From an uncultured Oscillospiraceae bacterium (GTDB lineage Bacteria; Bacillota; Clostridia; Oscillospirales; Oscillospiraceae): a stretch of 64,000 nt of DNA. The stretch's first letter is position 1. Each line of letters starts with the position of its first letter. A program made the translations under genes and the position numbers. The stretch is from the NCBI GenBank assembly GCA_934667815.1, contig CAKUMO010000011.1, positions 10,663 through 74,662 of the forward strand. Reading direction: 5' to 3'. Under the pieces are notes generated by a model. It was given only the letters and a program-made list of their open reading frames with translations, was not told where the DNA came from and made no database searches. Below are positions 43,595 through 51,854 of the stretch, piece by piece.

Positions 43595-45432
43595 TGCGAA
43601 TTCTGTTTGACAGCAGGCAGGAGCAGTACAAAACCCCGTTCGGAACACTCCGGGCGGGGAACTCCTGCGTTTTGCACATGGAAGTTCCGGAAAGCAGCGG
43701 CGCGACCTCCGTTACGCTGGTGATGGAAAACTGTGACGAGCAGCCCTGCTGCGAGTTTACATTTGAAAAAGAGCGGGTCAGCGGTGTTTACACGACATGG
43801 CACTGCGAGTTTACCATGCAGGAGCGCGGACTGTATTTCTATTGGTTCCGCATCGGCAAGCGCGACGGCAGCTTCCGCCTGTTCCGTCAGGGCGACCAGA
43901 CGAACATGGAAGCAGGGGAGAAGTGGCAGCTCAGCGTCATTCCGCAGGACTTCACCGTGCCGGATTATGCACGCGGCGCGGTTATGTATCAGATTATGCC
44001 AGACCGATTTTTTAAGGCGGGCGAGTGCGATCTGACCGATAAGCTGCGCCCCTTCTGGGTGCACGAGAATCTCTCCGACACGCCGCAGTATACCGCGGAT
44101 GCCGAGGGCAATTGGTGCAATGATTTTTACGGCGGCAATTTGCAGGGCATTCGTGCAAAGCTGTCGTACCTGCATACGCTGGGTGTCGGCGTTTTATATT
44201 TAAACCCGATCTTCATGGCCTATTCCAACCACCGCTATGACACGGCGGATTACAAGCGCATCGACCCCATGCTCGGCACGGCGGATGACTTTGCAGCACT
44301 CTGCCGGGATGCACATGCGCTGGGAATGCGCGTCATTCTCGACGGCGTGTTTTCGCATACGGGCAGCAACAGCGTGTATTTTGATGCAAAGGGCATCTTC
44401 GGCCACGGTGCGGTGTCCGACCCGAATTCGCCCTACCGCGCATGGTATCGTTTCCGTCACTATCCCGACGACTACGATGCGTGGTGGAATATGCCGACAT
44501 TGCCGAATATCGAGGAATTGTCTGAAAGTTATGTAAACTACATCATCGAGGACGAGGATTCCGTGCTGGCGCATTGGCTGAATCTCGGTGCGGACGGATT
44601 CCGTCTGGATGTGGTCGATGAATTGCCGGATGAATTTGTGCGAAAGTTCAAGAAGCGCCTGCGCGCACTGAAGCCCGACGCGCTGCTGCTCGGCGAGGTC
44701 TGGGAGGATGCGTCGAATAAACGAGCTTACGGCGTTTCGCGGCGTTACTTTGTAGACGGTGAGCTGGACAGTGTCATGAATTATCCGTGGCAGAAGGGGA
44801 TCGTCGCCTTTGTCCGGGGCGAGGACGACGGCAGCGCGCTGGGCGAGGGCATCATGCGTCTGGCGGAAAACTATCCGCCGGAGGTTCTCGCCTGTGTCAT
44901 GAATCTGCTCGGCACGCACGATACCATGCGCATTCTCACGGTGCTCGGCGGTGAATACCACGCTAACAAGGCCGAATGGGCGACGGCTCGGCTCTCACCG
45001 GAAGCACGCGCACTTGCTGTGCGGCGGCTGCACACTGCGGCGTTTTTGCAGTTCATGCTTCCGGGCATGGCCAGCATTTACTACGGCGACGAGGCCGGCT
45101 TGGAGGGCGGCGCGGACCCGTTCTGCCGCCGCTATTATCCATGGGGTGCGGAGGACGAGAGCCTGCGCAGCTTCTATGCAGCGCTCTGCCGCGTGAAAAA
45201 CGAAACACAGGCCCTGAAAACAGGCGATGTGCGCGTGACCGAGGCAGGGAACGGCCGCCTCAGCTTCGTGAGAAAAACCGAAAGCCAAGCGGTTGAGGTT
45301 TATGTCAACCAATCTGGGACGGATTGGGAGCTGCCGCAGGGGGGCATACTGCGCTTTGGCGGAGAGCTTGCGTGGACGGACGGCAGGAAAGTGTCCGTGC
45401 GTCCGGGAGGCTTCGCACTTTTGATTCGGTAA
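43594..45432 (+). CDS. GH13 alpha-glucan hydrolase (neopullulanase/cyclomaltodextrinase-like)
   Basis: A 612-residue cytosolic GH13 protein. An N-terminal beta-sandwich (residues 1-125) resembles the CBM34-type domain of neopullulanases; then YQIMPDRFF, FYGGNLQGIRAKL, LDGVFSHTGSNS, GFRLDVVDEL (nucleophile), LLGEVWED (acid/base), NLLGTHDTMR (third Asp). The family cleaves maltodextrins, cyclodextrins or pullulan. Last gene of the glycogen operon, sharing one base with glgP, so it probably degrades limit dextrins left by the phosphorylase. Confidence 0.92.
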   Translation: MRILFDSRQEQYKTPFGTLRAGNSCVLHMEVPESSGATSVTLVMENCDEQPCCEFTFEKERVSGVYTTWHCEFTMQERGLYFYWFRIGKRDGSFRLFRQGDQTNMEAGEKWQLSVIPQDFTVPDYARGAVMYQIMPDRFFKAGECDLTDKLRPFWVHENLSDTPQYTADAEGNWCNDFYGGNLQGIRAKLSYLHTLGVGVLYLNPIFMAYSNHRYDTADYKRIDPMLGTADDFAALCRDAHALGMRVILDGVFSHTGSNSVYFDAKGIFGHGAVSDPNSPYRAWYRFRHYPDDYDAWWNMPTLPNIEELSESYVNYIIEDEDSVLAHWLNLGADGFRLDVVDELPDEFVRKFKKRLRALKPDALLLGEVWEDASNKRAYGVSRRYFVDGELDSVMNYPWQKGIVAFVRGEDDGSALGEGIMRLAENYPPEVLACVMNLLGTHDTMRILTVLGGEYHANKAEWATARLSPEARALAVRRLHTAAFLQFMLPGMASIYYGDEAGLEGGADPFCRRYYPWGAEDESLRSFYAALCRVKNETQALKTGDVRVTEAGNGRLSFVRKTESQAVEVYVNQSGTDWELPQGGILRFGGELAWTDGRKVSVRPGGFALLIR

Positions 45433-45824
45433 TCTTTCACAGAAAATGAATATTTATCGATCCGGCCGGGACGTGCGACCAGAAAGCTTTTGGCCGTACA
45501 CCTGGCCGGAAACCGTATTTTGCCGGATATCTGGATGGAAAAGCGATCAAAAGACCGCATATATAGTGTCAAACTTGTGAATTTTCACCGAAAGGTCTCC
45601 CGGAATTCCGCCGGTGAATATTATTTTTCACAGAAGTTGCAAAAAACGCAAAAAAATCATTTTTTTTGTTGATTCTCGGGCAGAAATGTGCTATCATATT
45701 AACAAATCTTGAACGTACTTCTTGCGGCAACAAGTGTCCGCCAAGGAGATACAAAGATTTTTAGACTGAATAATTTTCTGTGGCGACACAGTAAATTATA
45801 TATCTTTTAATAGGAGGAAAAGAA
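45433..45824. other. Intergenic region and long leader of the ABC transporter operon
   Basis: About 390 bases. The left part (45433-45660) is AT-rich with no gene I can support. A promoter lies at 45669-45697, then a leader of about 120 bases with two small hairpins: a bulged stem at 45722-45743 and a 5-bp stem with GNRA-type GCGA loop at 45778-45791. No terminator was recognised after the GH13 gene. Confidence 0.6.
45669..45697 (+). promoter_or_regulatory. Promoter of the Opp-type operon
   Basis: TTGATT (45669-45674), 17-bp spacer, TATCAT (45692-45697) preceded by TGC (extended -10). Confidence 0.75.
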
Positions 45825-47807
45825 ATGAAGAAGAATCTGACAAAGCTCTTTGCTCTGCTGCTTGTTCTGTCCATGGTGACCGTTATGTTCGCTGGCTGCA
45901 AGGGCAACACTGAGCCGTCGACTGATTCCCAAACAAGCGAACAACCCAGTTCCGAGACTCCGTCCGAATCGGAAGATACGGAACCCCACGACAACAAGGT
46001 TATCTACGGCAGCTCCACCGAGATCTCCGGTGACCTCGGCAACGCATGGTGGTCCAACAACGCCACCGACAAGCTCGTCCGCGACCTGATCAACGACTAC
46101 GACGTCATCGTCTTCGACCAGTTCGGCCAGATGAAGGTCAATGAGACCGTCGCCGAGAGCGTCACCGACGAGACTGACTCCGAAGGCGTCCTGACCTACA
46201 CGGTCAAGATCAAGCAGGGCCTTGTTTACAACAACGGCACTCCGATTACTGCTGCTGACTATGTTGCTTACGCTCTGGTTCAGCTCTCCCCGGCTACTCT
46301 GCAGGCGGGCGCTACCATCTCTGCCGACACCACCGTTGGCGGCGCTGCTTACCAGAAGGGTGAGTCCAAGGTTCTCTCTGGTGTCCACCTGATCGACGAG
46401 TACACCTACTCCATCAGCATCACTCCGGAGTATGCGCAGTACTACTACGGTCTGACCTACGCTTCCCTGTCTCCTCTGTACCTGCCGCTCTACAGCTCCG
46501 CTGACCTGACGGTCAAGGACGACGGCGAAGGCGCTTACCTCGACGGCGGCGAACTGGTCGCTGATGAGATCAACGCTTCCCGTTATGTCTACGAAGGCCG
46601 TGTTGCTGCTGGCCCGTACGTCATCAAGAGCCTCGACACCGGCGCTCTGACCGCTACCCTCGAGATCAACCCGAACTATGCTGGCAACTTCGAAGGCCAG
46701 AAGCCTTCCATCAAGACCATCGTTGTCGTCAAGGCTGAAGACGACACCATGATGGACGCATTCCAGACCGGCGAGATCACCTTCCTGTCCCAGCTCTCCG
46801 ACGGCGACCAGATCGAGACCGCTATGGATATGGTTGACGACGGTGGTTACAGCTACTGCCACTACACCCGTAACGGCTACGGCAAGATCATGTTCCAGTG
46901 CGATGGCGGCCCCACGCAGTTCGCTGCTGTCCGTCAGGCAATCGCTTATCTGCTTGACCGTGAGGAGTTCACCTCCACCTTCACCGGCGGCTACGGCTCC
47001 GTTGTTAACGGCCCGTACTCCACCGCTCAGTGGATGTATCAGGATTCCGAGGAGCTGTTCAACGAGAAGCTGAACAACTACTCCTACGATCCTGCAAAGG
47101 CTGTCGAGCTTCTTGAGGCCGATGGCTGGACTCTCAACGCTGATGGCACTCCGTACTCCGGCACTGGCGTCCGCTACAAGGAAGTCACTGCTGAGCAGGC
47201 CGGCGACTATGCGAAGAACGTTAAGCTCGACGATGGCCGCATCCTGATGCCTCTGTACATCATGTGGGCTTCCTCCGAGAACAACCCCGTTTCTGACCTG
47301 CTGTCCACGATGCTGTGCAACGGCAAGCAGACTGCTGATGCCGGCATGGTCATCGAGCAGAACAACATGGCGTTCCCCGAGCTGCTGAACTGGATCTACC
47401 GCGATAAGTCTGTTGGCGACCAGTATGGTGTGTTTACCTATGGCATGTTCAACCTCGCCACCGGCTTCGCCGAAGTTTATGACTATGCGTTCAACTACGC
47501 TTCCGATCCCGAGTCCGAGTATGTCAAGATGGGCTACAACCAGAACTACATCTTCGACAAGGAGCTCGACGACCTGTCCATGGAAATGGTCTACAAGGCG
47601 GCTCCTGGCGACGACGCTACATTCCTGGATTACTTCCAGAAGTTCATCATCCGTTGGAACGAACTCCTGCCTGAAATCCCGCTGTACTGCAACGACTACC
47701 ACACCTTCTTCCCGTCCTGGCTCGAGAACTACAACGAGTCCAGCATGTGGGATTTCCAGAAGGCTATCCTGTACGCTTCCATTAAGAACGCTGTGGACGT
47801 CGACTAA
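45825..47807 (+). CDS. Oligopeptide-type ABC transporter substrate-binding lipoprotein
   Basis: A 660-residue SBP_bac_5 (OppA/DppA cluster C) protein. Signal: MKKNLTKLFALLLVLSMVTV with lipobox MFAGC (Cys near residue 25), then a Ser/Glu/Thr-rich linker to about residue 50 and the binding domain. VKIKQGLVYNNGTPITAADY is the classic family stretch near the N-end; AVRQAIAYLLDREEF the middle one. It is about 100 residues longer than typical OppA. Codon choice is distinct from neighbours (frequent GCT, AAG, TAC), as in highly expressed genes. AGGAGG lies ahead of the ATG. Confidence 0.92.
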   Translation: MKKNLTKLFALLLVLSMVTVMFAGCKGNTEPSTDSQTSEQPSSETPSESEDTEPHDNKVIYGSSTEISGDLGNAWWSNNATDKLVRDLINDYDVIVFDQFGQMKVNETVAESVTDETDSEGVLTYTVKIKQGLVYNNGTPITAADYVAYALVQLSPATLQAGATISADTTVGGAAYQKGESKVLSGVHLIDEYTYSISITPEYAQYYYGLTYASLSPLYLPLYSSADLTVKDDGEGAYLDGGELVADEINASRYVYEGRVAAGPYVIKSLDTGALTATLEINPNYAGNFEGQKPSIKTIVVVKAEDDTMMDAFQTGEITFLSQLSDGDQIETAMDMVDDGGYSYCHYTRNGYGKIMFQCDGGPTQFAAVRQAIAYLLDREEFTSTFTGGYGSVVNGPYSTAQWMYQDSEELFNEKLNNYSYDPAKAVELLEADGWTLNADGTPYSGTGVRYKEVTAEQAGDYAKNVKLDDGRILMPLYIMWASSENNPVSDLLSTMLCNGKQTADAGMVIEQNNMAFPELLNWIYRDKSVGDQYGVFTYGMFNLATGFAEVYDYAFNYASDPESEYVKMGYNQNYIFDKELDDLSMEMVYKAAPGDDATFLDYFQKFIIRWNELLPEIPLYCNDYHTFFPSWLENYNESSMWDFQKAILYASIKNAVDVD

Positions 47808-47830
47808 CATCAATCTTCCCCAGATAACCT

Positions 47831-47859
47831 GCGACGGGGCGGCAATTCCGCCCCGTCGC
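47831..47859 (+). terminator. Attenuator-like hairpin between SBP and permease genes
   Basis: A 12-bp GC-rich perfect stem (47831-47842/47848-47859) with a 5-base loop and no T-run right after. In binding-protein operons such hairpins protect the upstream mRNA and lower expression of the membrane genes. A weaker CCCG/CGGG stem followed by five T lies at 47939-47957. Confidence 0.7.
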
Positions 47860-47992
47860 TTCCGGTATCTCTATAATTTTCTTTTCTGATTTAACGTAAA
47901 TATCCTATAAATTAAAAAGATTAACTCTGAAAGCACTGCCCGGTTTCGGGTTTTTGATACTTTGAATATTTAATGAAAAGGAGGTTGTGCGG

Positions 47993-49009
47993 ATGACCAA
48001 ATACGTTCTTAAGCGACTTCTGTACATGGTCGTCGTGTTTCTGCTTGTTTCGCTTCTGATGTATTCCATCTACAACCTGATCCCGACGGATCCTGCCCGT
48101 GCGCAGCTCGAACCTCTCAAGCAGACACTTAGACATGACGAGTATGAGCAGCGTTATCAGGCACTCAGAAAGCAAATGGGTTTGGATGACCCGCTGATCA
48201 TTCGCTACCTTCGTTGGATGGGATTCTATCCCGATATGGACGGCGAGTTTAACGGCATGCTACAAGGCAACTTCGGCTATTCTCAGATTTACAAAACGGA
48301 TGTTGCCGATGTTTTGCCGGATCGCATGCTAAACACGATCTATATCAATATATTCTCTACCTTAGTGGCATTGGCAATCACCATTCCGCTGGGTATTTTC
48401 TGCGCGGTTCATAAGCGCGGTATTTTCGACAAAATTACACAGGTTGTTTCGATTGTTGGCTACTCCATCCCTGTTTATATCATTGCGCTCATCTTTATTT
48501 GGTTGTTCGCGGTGACGCTTGGATGGCTGCCGGTCTTTGGCATGCAAACGCCGGGTAGTAATTTCACCGGTTGGCGCGCATTCTGGGACAAGGTTTATTA
48601 TATGACTCTGCCTGTCCTTGTTATGACGGTCGGCTCTCTTGGCGGCATGACACGTTATGTCCGTGCGGCTATGATCGAAGCCTTGGGTATGGACTGCATC
48701 AGAACCGCGCGTGCCAAAGGTCTGCGCGAACGTGTCGTTGTGTATTCGCATGCATGGCGAAATGCACTGCTGCCTGTCATCACGGTTTTGATCAGTTGGT
48801 TCATCAGCATTTTTGCCGGTTCTCTGATCATTGAGCAGATGTTTGCGCTGAACGGCATGGGACGTCTGTATTTCAATGCGCTTAGTAATAACGACTTTGA
48901 ACTTGCTCTGGCAATCCAGATGTTCTATGTCCTGATCGCTCTGATTGGCCAGCTTATTACTGACCTGAGCTATGGCTTGGTTGACCCGCGCGTCCGCGTG
49001 AATAAGTAA
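47993..49009 (+). CDS. ABC transporter permease, OppB/DppB type
   Basis: A 338-residue BPD_transp_1 permease with an N-terminal TM (YVLKRLLYMVVVFLLVSLL) and a core of five TM helices. The EAA coupling loop is visible in IEALGMDCIRTARAKGL. ATG at 47993 is preferred over GTG at 47987 because GGAGG (47980-47984) then has an 8-base spacing. Architecture is normal for OppB; only the partner OppC is expanded. Confidence 0.92.
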   Translation: MTKYVLKRLLYMVVVFLLVSLLMYSIYNLIPTDPARAQLEPLKQTLRHDEYEQRYQALRKQMGLDDPLIIRYLRWMGFYPDMDGEFNGMLQGNFGYSQIYKTDVADVLPDRMLNTIYINIFSTLVALAITIPLGIFCAVHKRGIFDKITQVVSIVGYSIPVYIIALIFIWLFAVTLGWLPVFGMQTPGSNFTGWRAFWDKVYYMTLPVLVMTVGSLGGMTRYVRAAMIEALGMDCIRTARAKGLRERVVVYSHAWRNALLPVITVLISWFISIFAGSLIIEQMFALNGMGRLYFNALSNNDFELALAIQMFYVLIALIGQLITDLSYGLVDPRVRVNK

Positions 49010-49022
49010 AGGAGGTCTGGAA

Positions 49023-50852
49023 ATGAATAAGAAGAAAAAGCCCGGCCTCTTTACGCGCTTGTTCGGTAATCGAAACAAAGAGCGCAGCTTCATGGAAGAA
49101 GAACAGCTCCAAAGCCCCGGCCGGTTGATTGCGAAGAACTTTTTTCACAACAAGCTCGGCATGGTCGGCCTGATTGTTTTCATCCTGATTTTCCTTTTCG
49201 TGATGATTGGTCCGTTCTTTTCAAAGCTCGACCTCTCTTATCAGGATAACACCCAGATGAATGTCCCGCCCACGCAGAGCATGCTTTCCGTGCCGAAGGC
49301 CATGTACGGCAAGGTTGCGGACATCTCTCCCGGCACGACCTACGGTGTTGGAGTCGATACCGATGGCAACGTCTATACTTGGGGCTACACGAAGCTCACG
49401 GATAAGCTCGATCTGAGCAATATTCCGGACGAGGTTCGTGAGGCGAAGATTGTCAATGTTGCTGCCGGCTATGACCACATTGTCGCTTTGGACGAGAACG
49501 GCAAGCTCTATGTTTGGGGCAACACCCGCCTGAAGCAGGACAGCTTCCCCAATGACGTTGCGATGGCAAATTCCTATGGGAAGAATCTCCACTTTAAGCA
49601 GATTGAGGCCAGCTCCCAGTTCTCCGCCGCTGTGACCGAAGACGGCCAGCTTTACCTCTGGGGCAATGAGAAGCAGGCTGACATTAAGGTCCAGAAGGCA
49701 TATCAGGGGAATATTGAAAAGGTCGCACTGACCACGCGTGCCTACATTGCTCTGACGAAGGATGGCGCAGTCGTTTATTCCGGATTCCAGAAGGATAACG
49801 CACTTGTGCGCATTCCCGAAGAGCTTTCCTCCGGTGTCGTCGATATCGCAGCGACCAGCAATGCGGTTGCGGCGGTGAAGGAAGATGGCACGGTCGTCGT
49901 TTGGGGCAACTGCACCAACGGTGAGAACAATGTTCCCGAGTTCGAAAGCAAGCCTGTCGAACTTTATGGCGGCCGCTATCACTTTACTGCGTTGATGGAC
50001 GACGGAGAAGTCATTTCCTGGGGTGATAACACCCACGGTCAGGCTGACGTTCCGGCTTCTGTCAATGACTATGAGATTGAGACCGTTTTTGCCGGTTTCT
50101 ATCAGAATTATGCGATCACCACTGACGGCAAGATCGAGACTTGGGGCCTGAAGGGCTACATTTGCGGCACGGATGACCTTGGTCGTGATGTCCTGAATCG
50201 TATCATCAATGGTGGTAAGGTTACGATGACCGTCGGCGCAATCGCAGTTATCATCGAACTGATCATCGGCATCATCCTCGGCGGTTTGGCCGGTTACTTT
50301 GGCGGTTGGATCGACAATATCATCATGCGTATTTCCGAGATCGTCGGAGGTCTGCCGTTCCTGCCGTTTGCCATGATCCTTTCAGCGATCATTGGCACGC
50401 GTATCTCACAGGAGCAGCGTATGTACCTGATTATGGTGGTTCTCGGCGTCCTGTCGTGGCCGAGCATTTGTCACCTGATCCGTGCACAGATTTTCTCGCA
50501 GCGCGAGCAGGAGTATGTCACTGCAGCACAGGCACTTGGTGTTCGTGAAAAGAGCATCATCTTCCGCCACATTATCCCGAATGTCATGAGCTTGATCCTT
50601 GTCAACGCGACCTTGAGCTTTGCAACCTGCATGCTGACGGAGTCCAGCCTTTCTTACATGGGCTTCGGCATCGCGCTTCCCACGCCGACGTGGGGCAATA
50701 TGCTCACGGGTGCGAACAACTCCATCGTCATTCAGCAGTACTGGTGGCGTTGGGTATTCCCGGCGGCGATCTTCGGCGTCTGCACGATCTGCATCAACCT
50801 CATTGGTGATGCACTGCGTGATGCAGTCGATCCCAAGTCGGCAGAGCGTTAA
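49023..50852 (+). CDS. OppC-type ABC permease with inserted seven-repeat RCC1-like propeller
   Basis: A 609-residue protein about twice the usual OppC length (near 300). Residues 1-45 are a basic cytosolic start, TM1 is about 45-66 (GLIVFILIFLFVMIGPFF). Residues about 70-375 form the insert, with seven RCC1-like repeats (98-123, 143-168, 191-216, 231-256, 272-297, 311-336, 352-377), each of the form hydrophobic-V-A-AG...ALxxDGxVYxWG. The normal permease resumes at CGTDDLGRDVLNRII (381-395), TMs from 402, EAA loop EYVTAAQALGVREKSIIF (497-514). By OppC topology the insert lies outside the membrane. No frameshift; codon use is continuous. Confidence 0.92.
   Translation: MNKKKKPGLFTRLFGNRNKERSFMEEEQLQSPGRLIAKNFFHNKLGMVGLIVFILIFLFVMIGPFFSKLDLSYQDNTQMNVPPTQSMLSVPKAMYGKVADISPGTTYGVGVDTDGNVYTWGYTKLTDKLDLSNIPDEVREAKIVNVAAGYDHIVALDENGKLYVWGNTRLKQDSFPNDVAMANSYGKNLHFKQIEASSQFSAAVTEDGQLYLWGNEKQADIKVQKAYQGNIEKVALTTRAYIALTKDGAVVYSGFQKDNALVRIPEELSSGVVDIAATSNAVAAVKEDGTVVVWGNCTNGENNVPEFESKPVELYGGRYHFTALMDDGEVISWGDNTHGQADVPASVNDYEIETVFAGFYQNYAITTDGKIETWGLKGYICGTDDLGRDVLNRIINGGKVTMTVGAIAVIIELIIGIILGGLAGYFGGWIDNIIMRISEIVGGLPFLPFAMILSAIIGTRISQEQRMYLIMVVLGVLSWPSICHLIRAQIFSQREQEYVTAAQALGVREKSIIFRHIIPNVMSLILVNATLSFATCMLTESSLSYMGFGIALPTPTWGNMLTGANNSIVIQQYWWRWVFPAAIFGVCTICINLIGDALRDAVDPKSAER
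49314..50153 (+). repeat. Seven RCC1-like protein repeats inside the permease
   Basis: Seven degenerate repeats of 26 conserved residues, spaced 40-48 residues apart, end in WG in six of seven (the fourth ends YSG). Starts at 49314, 49449, 49593, 49713, 49836, 49953 and 50076. The nucleotide sequences have diverged, so the array is old and not a recent tandem duplication. Seven units make one closed propeller. Confidence 0.88.
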
Positions 50853-50864
50853 GGAGGGGTTTTT

Positions 50865-51854
50865 ATGGCATTGCTTGAACTGAAAAATCTGAAAACCTTC
50901 TTTGAGACGAAGCGCGGCACCGTCAAGGCGGTCAACGGCGTGAGCTACTCCCTCGAGGCCGGGCAGGTGCTCGGCGTCGTGGGTGAGTCCGGCTCCGGCA
51001 AGAGCGTTTCGGCCATGAGCATCCTCCGCCTGCTCGATGGCAACGGCTATATCGACTCCGGCGAGATCCTGTTCAACGGTCAGGATCTGACCAAGCTCTC
51101 GATCAACGACATGTATAAGATCCGCGGCAATGAGATTTCCGTGATCTTCCAAGAACCGATGACCAGCTTGAACCCCGTCTTTACGGTCAGCAAGCAGATT
51201 TCTGAGCCGCTGATGATCCATCAGGGCATGACAAAGCGTCAGGCGGCCAAGAAAGCGATTGAGCTTCTCTCCAATGTGAAGATTCCGAATCCTGAAGTTG
51301 TTGCGAAGCAGTATCCGCACCAGCTCTCCGGCGGTATGCGCCAGCGTGTCATGATCGCAATGGCGCTTGCCTGTAAGCCAAAGCTGCTGATCGCTGACGA
51401 GCCGACGACCGCACTCGACGTGACCATTCAGGCACAGATCCTCAAGCTCATGAATGAGCTGCGAGAGGAGAACGGCACCGCTGTTCTGTTTATCACGCAT
51501 GATCTTGGCGTCATCAATCAGATGGCCGATAACGTTGCGGTTATGTATTGTGGTCAGGTCGTCGAATACGCACCTGCGGCGACAATCTTCCACGAGAGTG
51601 AATACTCCCACCCGTACACCGAAGGCTTGATGCTCTCCATCCCGCGTCTGGACACGCCCAGCAACACGAGACTGGAAGCCATTCCCGGTGCTGTCCCGCA
51701 CCCGCTGGATCTCCCGAAGGGCTGCAAGTTCGCTCCGCGCTGCAAGTATGCGACCGAGCGCTGCAAGGTTGAGGAACCGGAACTGATCCATGTCTCCGAT
51801 ACCCAGCAGGTTCGCTGCTTCTATGCGAAGAAGGAGGACAGAAATGGAAAATAA
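50865..51854 (+). CDS. Oligopeptide ABC transporter ATPase, OppD/DppD type
   Basis: A 329-residue ABC ATPase: Walker [11 protein letters not shown] (about 43-52), Q-loop [11 protein letters not shown], signature LSGGMRQR, Walker [13 protein letters not shown], switch ITHDLG, and the C-terminal oligopeptide-transporter extension with four cysteines ([14 protein letters not shown]) that binds an Fe-S cluster in DppD homologues. Normal length. Overlaps the next gene by 11 bases. Confidence 0.95.
   Translation: MALLELKNLKTFFETKRGTVKAVNGVSYSLEAGQVLGVVGESGSGKSVSAMSILRLLDGNGYIDSGEILFNGQDLTKLSINDMYKIRGNEISVIFQEPMTSLNPVFTVSKQISEPLMIHQGMTKRQAAKKAIELLSNVKIPNPEVVAKQYPHQLSGGMRQRVMIAMALACKPKLLIADEPTTALDVTIQAQILKLMNELREENGTAVLFITHDLGVINQMADNVAVMYCGQVVEYAPAATIFHESEYSHPYTEGLMLSIPRLDTPSNTRLEAIPGAVPHPLDLPKGCKFAPRCKYATERCKVEEPELIHVSDTQQVRCFYAKKEDRNGK

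Noticed and set aside
45807..47813. A 668-codon open frame on the minus strand opposite the substrate-binding lipoprotein gene
   Set aside because: It is an exact shadow of the plus-strand gene, caused by its strong codon bias; it has no recognisable domain, and the plus strand encodes a clear SBP_bac_5 lipoprotein with signal and RBS.
49023..50852. The permease insertion as a frameshift or gene-join artefact
   Set aside because: The frame is continuous, the repeats number exactly seven, and TM1 and the GTDDLGRD segment lie in the right order on both sides of the insert.
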